Source: a virus
Reading direction: 5' to 3' (one strand)
Length of the DNA: 64,000 bases
Virus record (IMG/VR): IMGVR_UViG_3300021964_000030
Span: 1 to 64,000 of that record
The stretch's first letter is position 1. Every line of letters starts with the position of its first letter. Under the pieces are notes generated by a model, which was not told where the DNA came from, did no database searches, and saw only the letters and a list, made by a program, of their open reading frames with translations. The position numbers were made by a program, and so were the translations under genes. Shown one piece after another: positions 18,201-33,602 of this stretch.

Positions 18201-21200
18201 ACAACTGCTGAAACAAGTTCCCTAGTAACATTTGAAAATGCTAGAAGCTTAATTGCAAGTAATGCTGAAAGTGGTATTAATGTAACCTTTGATGATACTA
18301 ATAATAACTTTGACTTTAATGTAAACGACCCAACCATTTCATTCTCTGGAGGAGATGTTTCTGGTAGTTATACAATGACTAACCTTGGAAATGTAAGTAA
18401 TGTAAATCTTACAATTGGTACTGGTGTTGTAGAAAATAGTATGTTAGCTGGTTCAATAGCGAATAACAAACTATCAAATTCATCAATTACAATTAGTGAT
18501 GGCTCAAATACATCTCCAGTTGCATTAGGCGGAACATTAACCATTCAAGGTACTTCATCAGAAGTAACCGTTGCAGAAAATGCTGGTACAGTAACAGTAG
18601 GATTACCAAACGATGTCACAATTGGAAATGACTTAACAGTTACTGGTGATTTAATTGTACAAGGCGACACAACAACTTTAAATACAGCGACACTTGATGT
18701 TGAAGACTTAAACATTACAGTTGGTTCTGGAGCAAGTACATTAGCTGCTACAAACGGAGCTGGAATAACATTTGGTGCTTCATCAAGTAAACCAACATTA
18801 ACTTGGGATAATGGAAATACAAGATTAACAGTTAATAAAAGATTGCATTCATCAGTTGGATTTACTGGTGACGTTGTTGGTAATGCAACAACAGCAACAA
18901 CATTAGCTACGGCTAGAAACTTCTCAATCTCTGGAGATATAACAGCAAGTAATGTATCATTTAATGGTTCAGGTGCTGTAGTATTAAATGCTTCTATCGA
19001 TGCAAACACCGTTGGAGCATCAGAACTTAAAGTTGGTGCAAACGGAACATCAGGCCAAGTATTAGCGTCTGATGGTGATGGAACATTCTCTTGGGTAAAT
19101 AGAGATAATTATGTTTCATGGACAGCATCAGACGGTGCTGGTACACCAACATCATATACTATTACTTCAGGTGATACATTATCCTTTGTCGATACTTCAC
19201 ACATTGAACCAAGATTTACAGCAGATGACCAACTATTATTTAATATAGTATCTAACTCCATCGGAGCTGCACAATTAAATGTAAGTGGAAATGGTACTAA
19301 TGGCCAAGCTTTACTATCCGACGGTGATGGTACAATGACTTGGGGCACTATAGCTAGTGATAATTATTATGTCACAAGTGCATCATTTAATAATGGTAAT
19401 GGTGTTTTAACATTAAACAGAAATGGCGGGTTAGCAGCTGTTACTGTAGACTTAGATGGAAGATATTCTACAACTGATACAGACACTGTAACATCAATAA
19501 GAAGAGATAATACTGGTACTTATAGAACTGGTAATATTAATTTAGTAGGTGGAACTAATGTAACCATTACAGAGACTTCAAGTGGTGTTTTTGAATTTGT
19601 ATCTACTGATACGAACACAACATACTCAGTAGGTGATGGCGGATTAACACAGAAAAACTTTACCACAACTCTTAAAAATAAGCTTGATGGTATTGCTGCA
19701 AATGCAAATAATTATTCATTACCAGAAGCTACAGCAACAGTAAGAGGTGGTATTGAATTATTTTCAAATACTGACCAATCAGTTGCTGCTAATTCTGTTT
19801 CATCAACAGCAAATAGAACTTACGGTATACAATTAAACTCTGATGGACAAGCAGTTGTTAATGTACCATGGACAGATACAAACACTAATACACAAAGAGC
19901 TGCAGGTGCAGGTTTAGTATTAAATGGTAATACGTTAAAAGTTAATTTAATTAGTGATACTGCTCAAACAGTTGCAGCTAATTCTGCATCAAGTACTTCT
20001 GGCAGAACATATCCAGTTCAGTTCGATTCAGACAATGACTTGGTAGTTAACGTACCATGGTCAGATACTAACACTGATACTAATACTGTTACAAGACTTA
20101 AAGGCACAGGCGGAAGTTTCCAATCAGGTGATATTACAATTGCTGCTTCAGGTTCAGCATCAGTATCACAAAGCGGTAATACAATTACAATTAATTCCAC
20201 TGATACTAATACAGTCTATACTCACCCAACATATACAGCAAGGACAGTTAATTTTACTACAACCGGTGCTCAAGTAGTTGGTGGCATAACATTAACAACA
20301 GACAATATTGGCTCAGTTACAAATGCGGCTGTAACACCTAGAACATTAACTAAAGACGATATAGGATTACCTAATGTTCCTGATGGTGCTGAAATAAACC
20401 AAAATACATTTGCTAAAGTACAATCACAAAATAATGGAACTAATAGTACATTACATACAGCTGATGCCAAGCAAGATACATTTACAATTAATGCTGGTTC
20501 AGGTATTACTATTACAGATACCACAGATAAAATTACATTAGATGCTACAATCGGTGATGCTTTCTCAAATATTAGAACACAGAATTCAGGTGGAACACTT
20601 TTACATAATAACAATGCATCAGGTTCAGCGACACTTAGTATTAGAGAAGGTACTGATATTAGTTTAACTCAACCTTCTTCTGGAGTAATACAAGTTGCTT
20701 ACTCAGGTACTGCAACTACAAACTCAGCTGGTACAGGCATTGATATTAATGGCTCTGGACAAATTAGTTTATCAAACGACCAAAGAAAAGGCGATAACAT
20801 CGATGTATTTGTTGGTTCTGGTAATACCTATGCACAGTTTGATAACACAGGTGGCCCAGGTGGAATTGATAGAATCACTTTATATCTAGATGATTCAGCT
20901 GACTTTGATTTTTATGAAGGTGGTACCTTCCATGCAAATGGAGACGTTGTTGCTTTCTCAACTTCAGTATCATCCGATGTTAAATTAAAAGATAATATTC
21001 AAAAGATTGATGGGGCTCTAGAATTAGTAGACCAATTAGATGGTGTAACATTTACATGGAAGAAAGATGGTACAGCATCAGCTGGTGTTATTGCTCAAAA
21101 TGTAGAAAAGGTATTACCATCTGCAGTAAGAGAAGTTGAGACACGAGACGGCGAAGAAATTAATAAGCATGTAGATTATAACCAACTATCAGCATTGTTT

Positions 21201-21284
21201 ATTGAAGCAATTAAAGAATTAAAAGAAGAAAATAAATTATTAAGGGCTGAGATTGAAAGCCTAAAAGATATAAATAATAGGTAA
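15249..21284 (+). CDS. Giant tail fibre with S74-type C-terminal chaperone
   Basis: A 2011-residue fibre protein. The N-terminal about 250 residues are non-repetitive. Then come repeated modules: Ile-Asn-Glu-Leu-Gln-x-Asp-Ile-Gly helices (residues 300-400 and again near 640), Leu-Asn-Val-Asp-Gly/Leu-Asp-Val-Ser-Gly ladders (490-620), and a Gly-Asp-Thr-Thr-Thr-Leu-Asn-Thr-Ala-Thr module near 1140 shared with the 989-residue fibre. The last 120 residues begin Ser-Ser-Asp-Val-Lys-Leu-Lys-Asp-Asn-Ile and include Val-Ile-Ala-Gln-Asn-Val-Glu, the hallmark of peptidase S74 intramolecular chaperones, then a terminal coiled coil. Such domains trimerise the fibre and then cut themselves off before the Ser. 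Likely host receptor binding. Confidence 0.88.
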   Translation: MASNEHKVLKSNSFEDWRQKTNEISFDLGDDSLLDDARLGDRVFEYTASANQVRFSGNNLEIQTLPDQTLDNTGGYIILAHGTSIPTSFVNNATVTQSGGYSATIESVVTNDSKTKILVKNSSGDFNTAQGITVGSDTIAAGNVDRIISESFKVGKVRVTRDGGIVPHGLTEGGFHIAPLKADITLANTPSVDELTEGTLVYQDSANRTTQATVEANASWYGVVLHANTSNILVKTSVGTFSASSDLRILGYDLATASVGNADLSSISVKDDSVAHMIEFNNESTSGHTVNVITTTALSAINELQDDIGTVENLTTSANDLTLAINEHENDIGNMSLTGLSATNLSAAARELRTELGDVTTINDATGYSATDASAGILEIQGDIGDVDALTPGAGTIVGALNEIEAVFDASAFEISAGSNNFAINSSDLTLNSSGDITLDADGADVLLKDNGTTYGSLTNASGNLVIKSGSTIMLTGSGANATFNNNLTVENDLDVDSNLNVDGTAVIDSTLNVGALSTLHSLTVTNGAQLNGGLTVDTNKFTVADGTGNTLIAGTLNVDGAVDIDSTIDVLNGATLRSTLDVSGATGIDGDFDINSNKFTVASGTGNTVIAGTLDIGSLTTSAQTVRLAINELQSEIGSAVFTGDITNGAGSVTSAIGLIEAEIGDDESYTSGTITFGATTIAGTLVNLNNELDALNALTLTAGNGLSGGGTLESNRSFAVNVDDSSIEINSDSLRVKAGGITNGMLAGSITNAKLAGSIANNKLSNSTITFSVDNDGSNSSDAISLGETLAVEIGEGLNGAIASNTLTLSAELASETNLGVATFDGTDFTVSGGDVTLKAERIQDIIGLMVAGNTEDGIVVTYEDSDGTIDFDIDSTVIRTTGDQNIAGNKSIPSGGSLTIDSGATLTVNGTLTIAGSSSGISTFGVDFLETDGGGTSQGLQIKNQTVHSGYSVAPQIFWNHSQVSVDPRKAWQVKGLAADGTTAETSSLVTFENARSLIASNAESGINVTFDDTNNNFDFNVNDPTISFSGGDVSGSYTMTNLGNVSNVNLTIGTGVVENSMLAGSIANNKLSNSSITISDGSNTSPVALGGTLTIQGTSSEVTVAENAGTVTVGLPNDVTIGNDLTVTGDLIVQGDTTTLNTATLDVEDLNITVGSGASTLAATNGAGITFGASSSKPTLTWDNGNTRLTVNKRLHSSVGFTGDVVGNATTATTLATARNFSISGDITASNVSFNGSGAVVLNASIDANTVGASELKVGANGTSGQVLASDGDGTFSWVNRDNYVSWTASDGAGTPTSYTITSGDTLSFVDTSHIEPRFTADDQLLFNIVSNSIGAAQLNVSGNGTNGQALLSDGDGTMTWGTIASDNYYVTSASFNNGNGVLTLNRNGGLAAVTVDLDGRYSTTDTDTVTSIRRDNTGTYRTGNINLVGGTNVTITETSSGVFEFVSTDTNTTYSVGDGGLTQKNFTTTLKNKLDGIAANANNYSLPEATATVRGGIELFSNTDQSVAANSVSSTANRTYGIQLNSDGQAVVNVPWTDTNTNTQRAAGAGLVLNGNTLKVNLISDTAQTVAANSASSTSGRTYPVQFDSDNDLVVNVPWSDTNTDTNTVTRLKGTGGSFQSGDITIAASGSASVSQSGNTITINSTDTNTVYTHPTYTARTVNFTTTGAQVVGGITLTTDNIGSVTNAAVTPRTLTKDDIGLPNVPDGAEINQNTFAKVQSQNNGTNSTLHTADAKQDTFTINAGSGITITDTTDKITLDATIGDAFSNIRTQNSGGTLLHNNNASGSATLSIREGTDISLTQPSSGVIQVAYSGTATTNSAGTGIDINGSGQISLSNDQRKGDNIDVFVGSGNTYAQFDNTGGPGGIDRITLYLDDSADFDFYEGGTFHANGDVVAFSTSVSSDVKLKDNIQKIDGALELVDQLDGVTFTWKKDGTASAGVIAQNVEKVLPSAVREVETRDGEEINKHVDYNQLSALFIEAIKELKEENKLLRAEIESLKDINNR

Positions 21285-21289
21285 AGGAT

Positions 21290-21625
21290 ATGGCGATAGT
21301 ATCAAATTTAGTAATCGACCAAGGCGCTTCCTTTTCAGCTGACATTGATGTTACTGATGCTGATGGAGACGCATTAAACTTAACTGGTTACACAGCTGCC
21401 GGTCAGATGAGAAGAACATATTCATCTACTACAGCTACTAATTTTACCGCAAGTATTCAATCGGCTAGTTTAGGTACTGTAAGAATAGCTTTAACAGCAA
21501 CTGAAACTAATGCGATAAAAGCGGGACGATATGTTTATGATGTAGAAATCACAAATACATCGACTCAAGAAGTTATAAGGATTGTTGAAGGACAAGTTGA
21601 AATAACACCAGGAGTAACAAGGTAA
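21290..21625 (+). CDS. Small beta-sandwich fibre or baseplate accessory (BppU-N-like)
   Basis: A 111-residue protein. The start Asn-Leu-Val-Ile-Asp-Gln-Gly-Ala-Ser-Phe, the Leu-Thr-Gly-Tyr-Thr-Ala-x-Gly-Gln-Met-Arg-Arg block (residues 32-43) and the final Gly-x-Tyr-Val-Tyr-Asp-Val-Glu-Ile strand with an Ile-Val-Glu-Gly end match the pattern I associate with the N-terminal Ig-like domain of phage baseplate upper proteins (BppU). It lies between fibre genes, 6 nt after the giant fibre stop, with AAAGGA before the ATG. A connector or decoration role is inferred. Confidence 0.7.
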   Translation: MAIVSNLVIDQGASFSADIDVTDADGDALNLTGYTAAGQMRRTYSSTTATNFTASIQSASLGTVRIALTATETNAIKAGRYVYDVEITNTSTQEVIRIVEGQVEITPGVTR

Positions 21626-21629
21626 ACTA

Positions 21630-21848
21630 ATGGCAAATATAAAAGCTAAAGTTAGAAACAATAAAGAAATAGTTGCAAAAACTGTAAAGATTGGAACCGC
21701 TCAAATATCTCTTGGAGATTTAACTGACGTAGATACATCAGGTCAATCAGATGGCGTAATGATGATTTACAACGCAACAAGTGGAAAATATGAGGTTACT
21801 ACTGAATTACAAAACGATAACCTTAACATTATAGGAGGCACTTACTAG
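21630..21848 (+). CDS. Small virion-associated protein ending in Gly-Gly-Thr-Tyr
   Basis: A 72-residue protein with a basic N-terminus (Lys-Ala-Lys-Val-Arg-Asn-Asn-Lys) and a middle Ile-Ser-Leu-Gly-Asp-Leu-Thr-Asp-Val-Asp motif common near phage fibre tips. It ends Ile-Ile-Gly-Gly-Thr-Tyr; the next gene's product ends Ile-Asp-Gly-Gly-Thr-Tyr. Its stop overlaps the GTG of the next gene (TAGTG), and its last codons contain the AGGAGG Shine-Dalgarno of that gene, so the two are tightly coupled. No known family. Confidence 0.65.
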   Translation: MANIKAKVRNNKEIVAKTVKIGTAQISLGDLTDVDTSGQSDGVMMIYNATSGKYEVTTELQNDNLNIIGGTY

Positions 21849-23545
21849 TGGCAAAATTAACAAGAATGAAAATTTTAAATACGGGGTCAACCACCACAGC
21901 CCCGGCTAATCTAAAAACTGGTGAGCTTGCATACTCGTGGGTGACCGGAACTGTTGGTAACAACGGTGATAGATTATATATCGGTACAGGTACAGAATCA
22001 GGTGGAGTGGCGTCAGCTGTAGTAGAAATTGGTGGTTTATACTACGTAAATTTATTAAAAGATGTTACACCTGGTACATTAGCTGCAAATAAAGCTTTAA
22101 TTGTAAACGGCAATAAACACATTAATGAATTAAATATTGGAAGCTTAGCATTAGAAGCTTCTGGTGGCTCAGGTCAAGTAGTTACAAGTATTGAAACATC
22201 CATGGGAGCTTCACCAACTGACGCACAACTTATTACAGCACAAGGTGTAAAAGAATACGTTGACGCAGAGGTTGCTGTAGGTTATGACTTAGACTTTAGT
22301 GGCGATAGTGGTTCAGGAACTATTACAAACTCTGAAACTCTTGCAATTACTGGTGGAACAGGATTAACATCAACTGCATCAGGTAATGGATTATCAATAG
22401 TATTAGATAACACAGATGTTACAGCTGGTTCATACGGAAGCTCAACAGCTATCCCAACATTTACAGTAGATGCTCAAGGTAGATTAACAGCAGCTGGCAC
22501 AGCTTCTATTACTACATCATTAACAATTCAATCAGACGATGCTTCAGATAATACTGTATCATTAGCATCTGATAAATTAAAATTATTAGGTGGAACTGGT
22601 ATTACATCAACCAATACTGGAGATGATGTAACATTTAATCTAGACAATACAGCAGTATCAGCAGGTTCATACGGTTCAGCTACTTTAATTCCAACATTTA
22701 CTGTTGACGCTCAAGGTAGATTAACTGATGCAGGAACTGCAGCAATATCTACAACTCTTGATTTAGCAGCTGATAGTGGAACAGACGATGGAGTTCTATT
22801 AGGTACAGACACTCTTAGAATCTCTGGTACAAATAATGAGATTGAAACTTCTGTATCAGGCGATACAATCACAGTAGGTATTGTTTCTAACCCAACTCTT
22901 AGCGGTAATGTTATTGTTACTGGTAACTTAACAGTTAGTGGAACAACTACTTCTGTTAATACAACTGAGGTTACATTAAATGACCCAGTCATGGTATTGG
23001 CAAATAATACATCATCAGATGATGGTGAAGACCGTGGTGTTAGATTTAAATGGTATGACGGTTCAGCTGTAAAAGAAGGTTTCTTCGGTTTTGATTATGA
23101 GACTGAAAGATTCGTATTTACTAAAGATGAAGACTTTAGTGGAGGGGAAGATGCTTCCTCACCATGGCATGATGCTGAATTTGGAAACGTATATGGTACA
23201 GGTGCTGACTTTGGTGCTGTTACAGTTGGTCTTACAGATGACAATACTATTACAACAACATCAGGTAAATTAATACTTGACTCAAATACAAACGAAGTCG
23301 AAGTAAATGCAAACTTAGATTTAAACGGAGACTTGGATGTCTCTGGAAGCGTTACACTAGGAACAGACCTAGCTGTAACACATGGTGGTACTGGAGTATC
23401 ATCATTTACAGGTGATGCAGTCTTTATATCAAACGCAGGTGGTACTGCAATCAGTTATATAACTGGAACAGAGGGACAAGTAGTTCAATTTAATTCCTCA
23501 GGAGTACCTGTAGCGTCAGAAGTAATTGACGGCGGAACCTACTAA
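21848..23545 (+). CDS. Tail fibre or tip protein (565 residues, GTG start)
   Basis: Fibre-type protein. The N-terminus (Met-Lys-Ile-Leu-Asn-Thr-Gly-Ser, then Leu-Lys-Thr-Gly-Glu-Leu-Ala-Tyr) is a marine T4-like fibre start; the Gly-Glu-Leu-Ala pattern also begins the 989-residue protein. Two near-identical blocks (residues about 190-220 and 270-300) carry Gly-Ser-Tyr-Gly-Ser and Pro-Thr-Phe-Thr-Val-Asp-Ala-Gln-Gly-Arg-Leu-Thr. Near residue 357 is the Thr-Val-Ser-Gly-Thr-Thr-Thr-Ser-Val-Asn-Thr module, followed by a Phe-Lys-Trp-Tyr-Asp-Gly domain. GTG at 21848 is chosen because AGGAGG lies about 9 nt upstream and the frame starts right at the previous stop. No S74 domain. Confidence 0.8.
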   Translation: MAKLTRMKILNTGSTTTAPANLKTGELAYSWVTGTVGNNGDRLYIGTGTESGGVASAVVEIGGLYYVNLLKDVTPGTLAANKALIVNGNKHINELNIGSLALEASGGSGQVVTSIETSMGASPTDAQLITAQGVKEYVDAEVAVGYDLDFSGDSGSGTITNSETLAITGGTGLTSTASGNGLSIVLDNTDVTAGSYGSSTAIPTFTVDAQGRLTAAGTASITTSLTIQSDDASDNTVSLASDKLKLLGGTGITSTNTGDDVTFNLDNTAVSAGSYGSATLIPTFTVDAQGRLTDAGTAAISTTLDLAADSGTDDGVLLGTDTLRISGTNNEIETSVSGDTITVGIVSNPTLSGNVIVTGNLTVSGTTTSVNTTEVTLNDPVMVLANNTSSDDGEDRGVRFKWYDGSAVKEGFFGFDYETERFVFTKDEDFSGGEDASSPWHDAEFGNVYGTGADFGAVTVGLTDDNTITTTSGKLILDSNTNEVEVNANLDLNGDLDVSGSVTLGTDLAVTHGGTGVSSFTGDAVFISNAGGTAISYITGTEGQVVQFNSSGVPVASEVIDGGTY

Positions 23546-23631
23546 TATAAATACTATATAATTCCTGTATATACAGGGTGAAAAATTTTAGATAAACTCT
23601 ATATAGAGATTGAACATAGGAGAAGCCAAAA
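23546..23631 (+). promoter_or_regulatory. Late promoter and leader with two palindromes
   Basis: TATAAATA occupies 23546-23553, immediately after the 565-residue fibre gene. The following leader of about 70 nt holds two perfect palindromes, CCTGTATATACAGG at 23564-23577 and CTCTATATAGAG at 23597-23608, and ends with the AGGAG Shine-Dalgarno (23618-23622) of the TTG-started fibre gene. The palindromes could form short hairpins, or be protein sites; no T-run follows, so they do not look like terminators. Confidence 0.55.
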
Positions 23632-26601
23632 TTGGCACGTCAAAGCGATATTAGGTTAAGACGTTCTGCTTCGCAGAATGCCGTACCAACAACAACACAA
23701 TTAAACTTAGGTGAGTTAGCCATCAATACTTACGATGGTAAATTATTCCTTAAGAAAAGTGTTGGTGGTACTGAATCTATCGTTGAAGTTGGTGCTAATA
23801 ATTTAGCTGATACATTCCAAATTTATGAATACTCAGTTACATCATCACAAACATCTTTCTCTGGTTCAGACGATAATAGTAATACTCTATCTTATACAAC
23901 AGGGTCTCCTCCAAGAGTAGCAGTATACCTAAATGGTTTGTTACTTGATTGGGGAACAGATTTTACAGCAACAAATGGAACTAGTGTTGTTCTAACTTCT
24001 GCAGCTGCAAGTGGCGACCTTGTACAAATTCAAGCTTATAAATCAACAGTAGTTGCTGGCTCAAACTTATTATTTAACGATAATATTAAAGCACAGTTTG
24101 GTAACGATGGTGATTTAGAAATTTTCCATAATGGTTCAAACAGTATCATAAATGAAGTTGGTACTGGTGTTCTTCAATTCCAAGTAGGCGGAACAGCAAT
24201 TTATGATGTGACCACAGACGGTATTGTCTTAAATGATGGACTTGATGTTGAAGCAAACGAGTTTATTGGTGACTTACGAGGTGCTATATTATTTAAGGCC
24301 CAGGCTGGTGAAGCTCTCTCCAAAGGAGATGTTGTTTATATTTCAGGTATTAATGGTAATACAACAATTGTTTCTAAAGCTGATGCTGATGATGCAAATA
24401 AAATGCCTGCATTTGGTGTTGCTGCTACTGACATTACGTCTGGTACAACTGGAGATATTTTTACCTTTGGTACTTTATCTGGTCTAGATACTTCAGCATT
24501 TACATTGGGTGATGAATTATTTGTTTCAACTACAGCGGGTGCATTAACATCTACTGCACCAACAGGTGAATCATCAAAATTACAAAAAATAGCAAAGGTC
24601 ACAAGGTCAGATAATTCATCTGGGTCCATATTTATTATGGGTGCTGGAAGAAGTAATGCTGTTCCTAATTTAGATGATGGTGATATTTTTATTGGTAATG
24701 GAAGTAATCAAGCAATATCAGCTGCATTAAATACTTCTATTGTACCAGAAAGTGGTAATTTATATTTTACTAACGAAAGAGTCGATGACAGAGTTGCAGC
24801 TTTATTAACAGCAGGTACAGGTATTACCTTAAGCTATGATGATTCAGCTGGTACTTTACAAATTACTGGAGTTGCTCAATACGGTGACTCAGATGTTGAA
24901 TCATATTTAGATGCTAATGGTTTAACATTACCTGATAATGTTAAAGCACAATTTGGTACAGGTAATGATTTAGAAATTTATCATGATGGTGCAACAGGAC
25001 AGTCAATTATTTCGGAGTCTGGTACAGGTTCTCTTATAATTAAAGGAACAAATTTATTTTTACAGTCTGCTGATGGTGAATATATGTTTAGAGGTAATGC
25101 TAATGGTGCTTCTAGTTTATATTATGATGCATCAGCCAAACTAGCCACAAAATCAGACGGTGTAGATATCACTGGTGAATTACAAGCGGATTCACTTGAT
25201 ATTGATGGTGCAGCTGATATTTCTGGTAACTTAACTCTTGGTGGTAACCTCGTAGTAAATGGTACAACCACAACTTTAAATACAGCAACTCTAACTGTTG
25301 ATGATTTAAATATTACTTTAGCAGATGGTGCTGCAGATAAGACAGCCGCGAATGGTGCTGGGATTACAATTGATTGTGGTTCAGATACTGATGCTACTAT
25401 AACTTACGTATCCGCATCAGACAGATTTGATTTTAATAACGGAATTAAATCGACTGGCAATTTAACACTAGAAAATACACAGCCTAAAATTTTCTTAACA
25501 GACACAGATAATAATTCAGATTATCAAATCATAAACAACAATGGAACATTTACAGTTTATGATGGAACTAATACTGCTTCTAGATTTACAATTAACTCAA
25601 GTGGTAACGCCAACTTCTCAGGCTCAATTACTGGTAGCATAGCTGCTTCAAATATTGATAGTGGAAGATTAGGTGATGCTAGAATGCCAACAACAATTGG
25701 TGCTTCTGCATCAACAATTTTTGTTGGAACTCTTAGTGGTAATGCTAGCACAGCAAGTAATACTCCTGTTTATGCAACAGGAAGTAATGCTACTCATTAT
25801 ATTACTTTTGCTGCCACTAACGGTGGAGGAAATTCTAGTGGAGCAGGTTCACAAGCAAGATTATCAGATGGCCATCTTACATATAATCCTAGTACAAATG
25901 CTCTAGGAGTTTCTGGTAATATTTCAGCTGGAACTATATCTACTGGTACAATAACTGGTACAGGAGATATAGATTTAGGCGATAATAATAAAATTTTATT
26001 AGGTGCTAGTGATGATTTACAAATTTATCACTCAGGAACTAATTCAATAATAAGTGAACAAGGCACTGGAGTTTTAGAAGTTAGAACAAACGGAACTGAA
26101 ATTCAGCTTACAGGTAATTCAGGTACAGACTACATGGCTAGGTTTGTAAGCAATGGAAAAACACAATTATATTATGATAATGCAGGTAAGTTAGAAACCA
26201 CTTCATCAGGCATAGACGTAACGGGTAGTATAGGCGTAACAGGTAGTATAGATGTTTCAGACTCAGCTGAGATTGGTGATTATAAAATTGATACTACTAG
26301 CACATCTACAAGTTCAACAGCAGTTGCGACAATTCATTCATTTGCTGCAGCTTCATTCAGGTCAGCAAGATATACTATTCAAGTAACTAATTCTACTGAC
26401 TCATCATATCATACAACTGAAGTATTAATGGTACACGATGGTACTGATGCTAATATTGCAGAATATGGTACAATCTTTACAGCTAATGCTGAAGCAGTCT
26501 TTGATGCAGATATCGATTCAGGCAATGTAAGACTACTTGCTACTCCAGCTACAGCTGACAGTATGACATTTAAAGTTATTTGCCATAGCATCACAGCTTA
26601 A
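23632..26601 (+). CDS. Tail fibre protein (989 residues, TTG start)
   Basis: Fibre protein starting Leu(Met)-Ala-Arg-Gln-Ser-Asp-Ile-Arg-Leu-Arg-Arg-Ser and Leu-Gly-Glu-Leu-Ala. TTG at 23632 is chosen because AGGAG is 9 nt upstream and the early residues fit fibre N-termini. Several copies of Lys-Ala-Gln-Phe-Gly-x-x-x-Asp-Leu-Glu-Ile-(Tyr/Phe)-His (residues about 145, 440, 790) are the phage fibre knot-like repeats. The Gly-Thr-Thr-Thr-Thr-Leu-Asn-Thr-Ala-Thr module is near residue 543. The C-terminal 100 residues (Phe-Arg-Ser-Ala-Arg-Tyr, Val-Leu-Met-Val-His-Asp-Gly-Thr, Glu-Tyr-Gly-Thr-Ile-Phe) match a tip domain I know from cyanophage structural proteins. No S74 domain. Confidence 0.82.
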   Translation: MARQSDIRLRRSASQNAVPTTTQLNLGELAINTYDGKLFLKKSVGGTESIVEVGANNLADTFQIYEYSVTSSQTSFSGSDDNSNTLSYTTGSPPRVAVYLNGLLLDWGTDFTATNGTSVVLTSAAASGDLVQIQAYKSTVVAGSNLLFNDNIKAQFGNDGDLEIFHNGSNSIINEVGTGVLQFQVGGTAIYDVTTDGIVLNDGLDVEANEFIGDLRGAILFKAQAGEALSKGDVVYISGINGNTTIVSKADADDANKMPAFGVAATDITSGTTGDIFTFGTLSGLDTSAFTLGDELFVSTTAGALTSTAPTGESSKLQKIAKVTRSDNSSGSIFIMGAGRSNAVPNLDDGDIFIGNGSNQAISAALNTSIVPESGNLYFTNERVDDRVAALLTAGTGITLSYDDSAGTLQITGVAQYGDSDVESYLDANGLTLPDNVKAQFGTGNDLEIYHDGATGQSIISESGTGSLIIKGTNLFLQSADGEYMFRGNANGASSLYYDASAKLATKSDGVDITGELQADSLDIDGAADISGNLTLGGNLVVNGTTTTLNTATLTVDDLNITLADGAADKTAANGAGITIDCGSDTDATITYVSASDRFDFNNGIKSTGNLTLENTQPKIFLTDTDNNSDYQIINNNGTFTVYDGTNTASRFTINSSGNANFSGSITGSIAASNIDSGRLGDARMPTTIGASASTIFVGTLSGNASTASNTPVYATGSNATHYITFAATNGGGNSSGAGSQARLSDGHLTYNPSTNALGVSGNISAGTISTGTITGTGDIDLGDNNKILLGASDDLQIYHSGTNSIISEQGTGVLEVRTNGTEIQLTGNSGTDYMARFVSNGKTQLYYDNAGKLETTSSGIDVTGSIGVTGSIDVSDSAEIGDYKIDTTSTSTSSTAVATIHSFAAASFRSARYTIQVTNSTDSSYHTTEVLMVHDGTDANIAEYGTIFTANAEAVFDADIDSGNVRLLATPATADSMTFKVICHSITA

Positions 26602-26612
26602 TCCCTTTTTCG

Positions 26613-26620
26613 TATAAATA
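26613..26620 (+). promoter_or_regulatory. Late promoter octamer for the first collagen-like fibre
   Basis: TATAAATA sits in the 55-nt gap between the 989-residue fibre gene and the collagen-like gene. A predicted start near 26626 leaves a leader of about 30 nt that contains GGAGAG (26639-26644) before the ATG at 26657. Confidence 0.6.
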
Positions 26621-26656
26621 GATTAATATATTAACCGTGGAGAGTGAAACGGAACT

Positions 26657-33586
<6,930 letters not shown>

Positions 33587-33589
33587 CTG

Positions 33590-33597
33590 TATAAATA
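33590..33597 (+). promoter_or_regulatory. Late promoter octamer for the collagen-modification cassette
   Basis: TATAAATA lies 3 nt after the fibre 2 stop and exactly 5 nt before the ATG at 33603. With T4 spacing the transcript would start at the ATG. No Shine-Dalgarno is visible upstream of this ATG, so a leaderless late mRNA is likely. It would place the hydroxylase genes in the same late phase as the fibres. Confidence 0.62.
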
Positions 33598-33602
33598 ATA
33601 TT

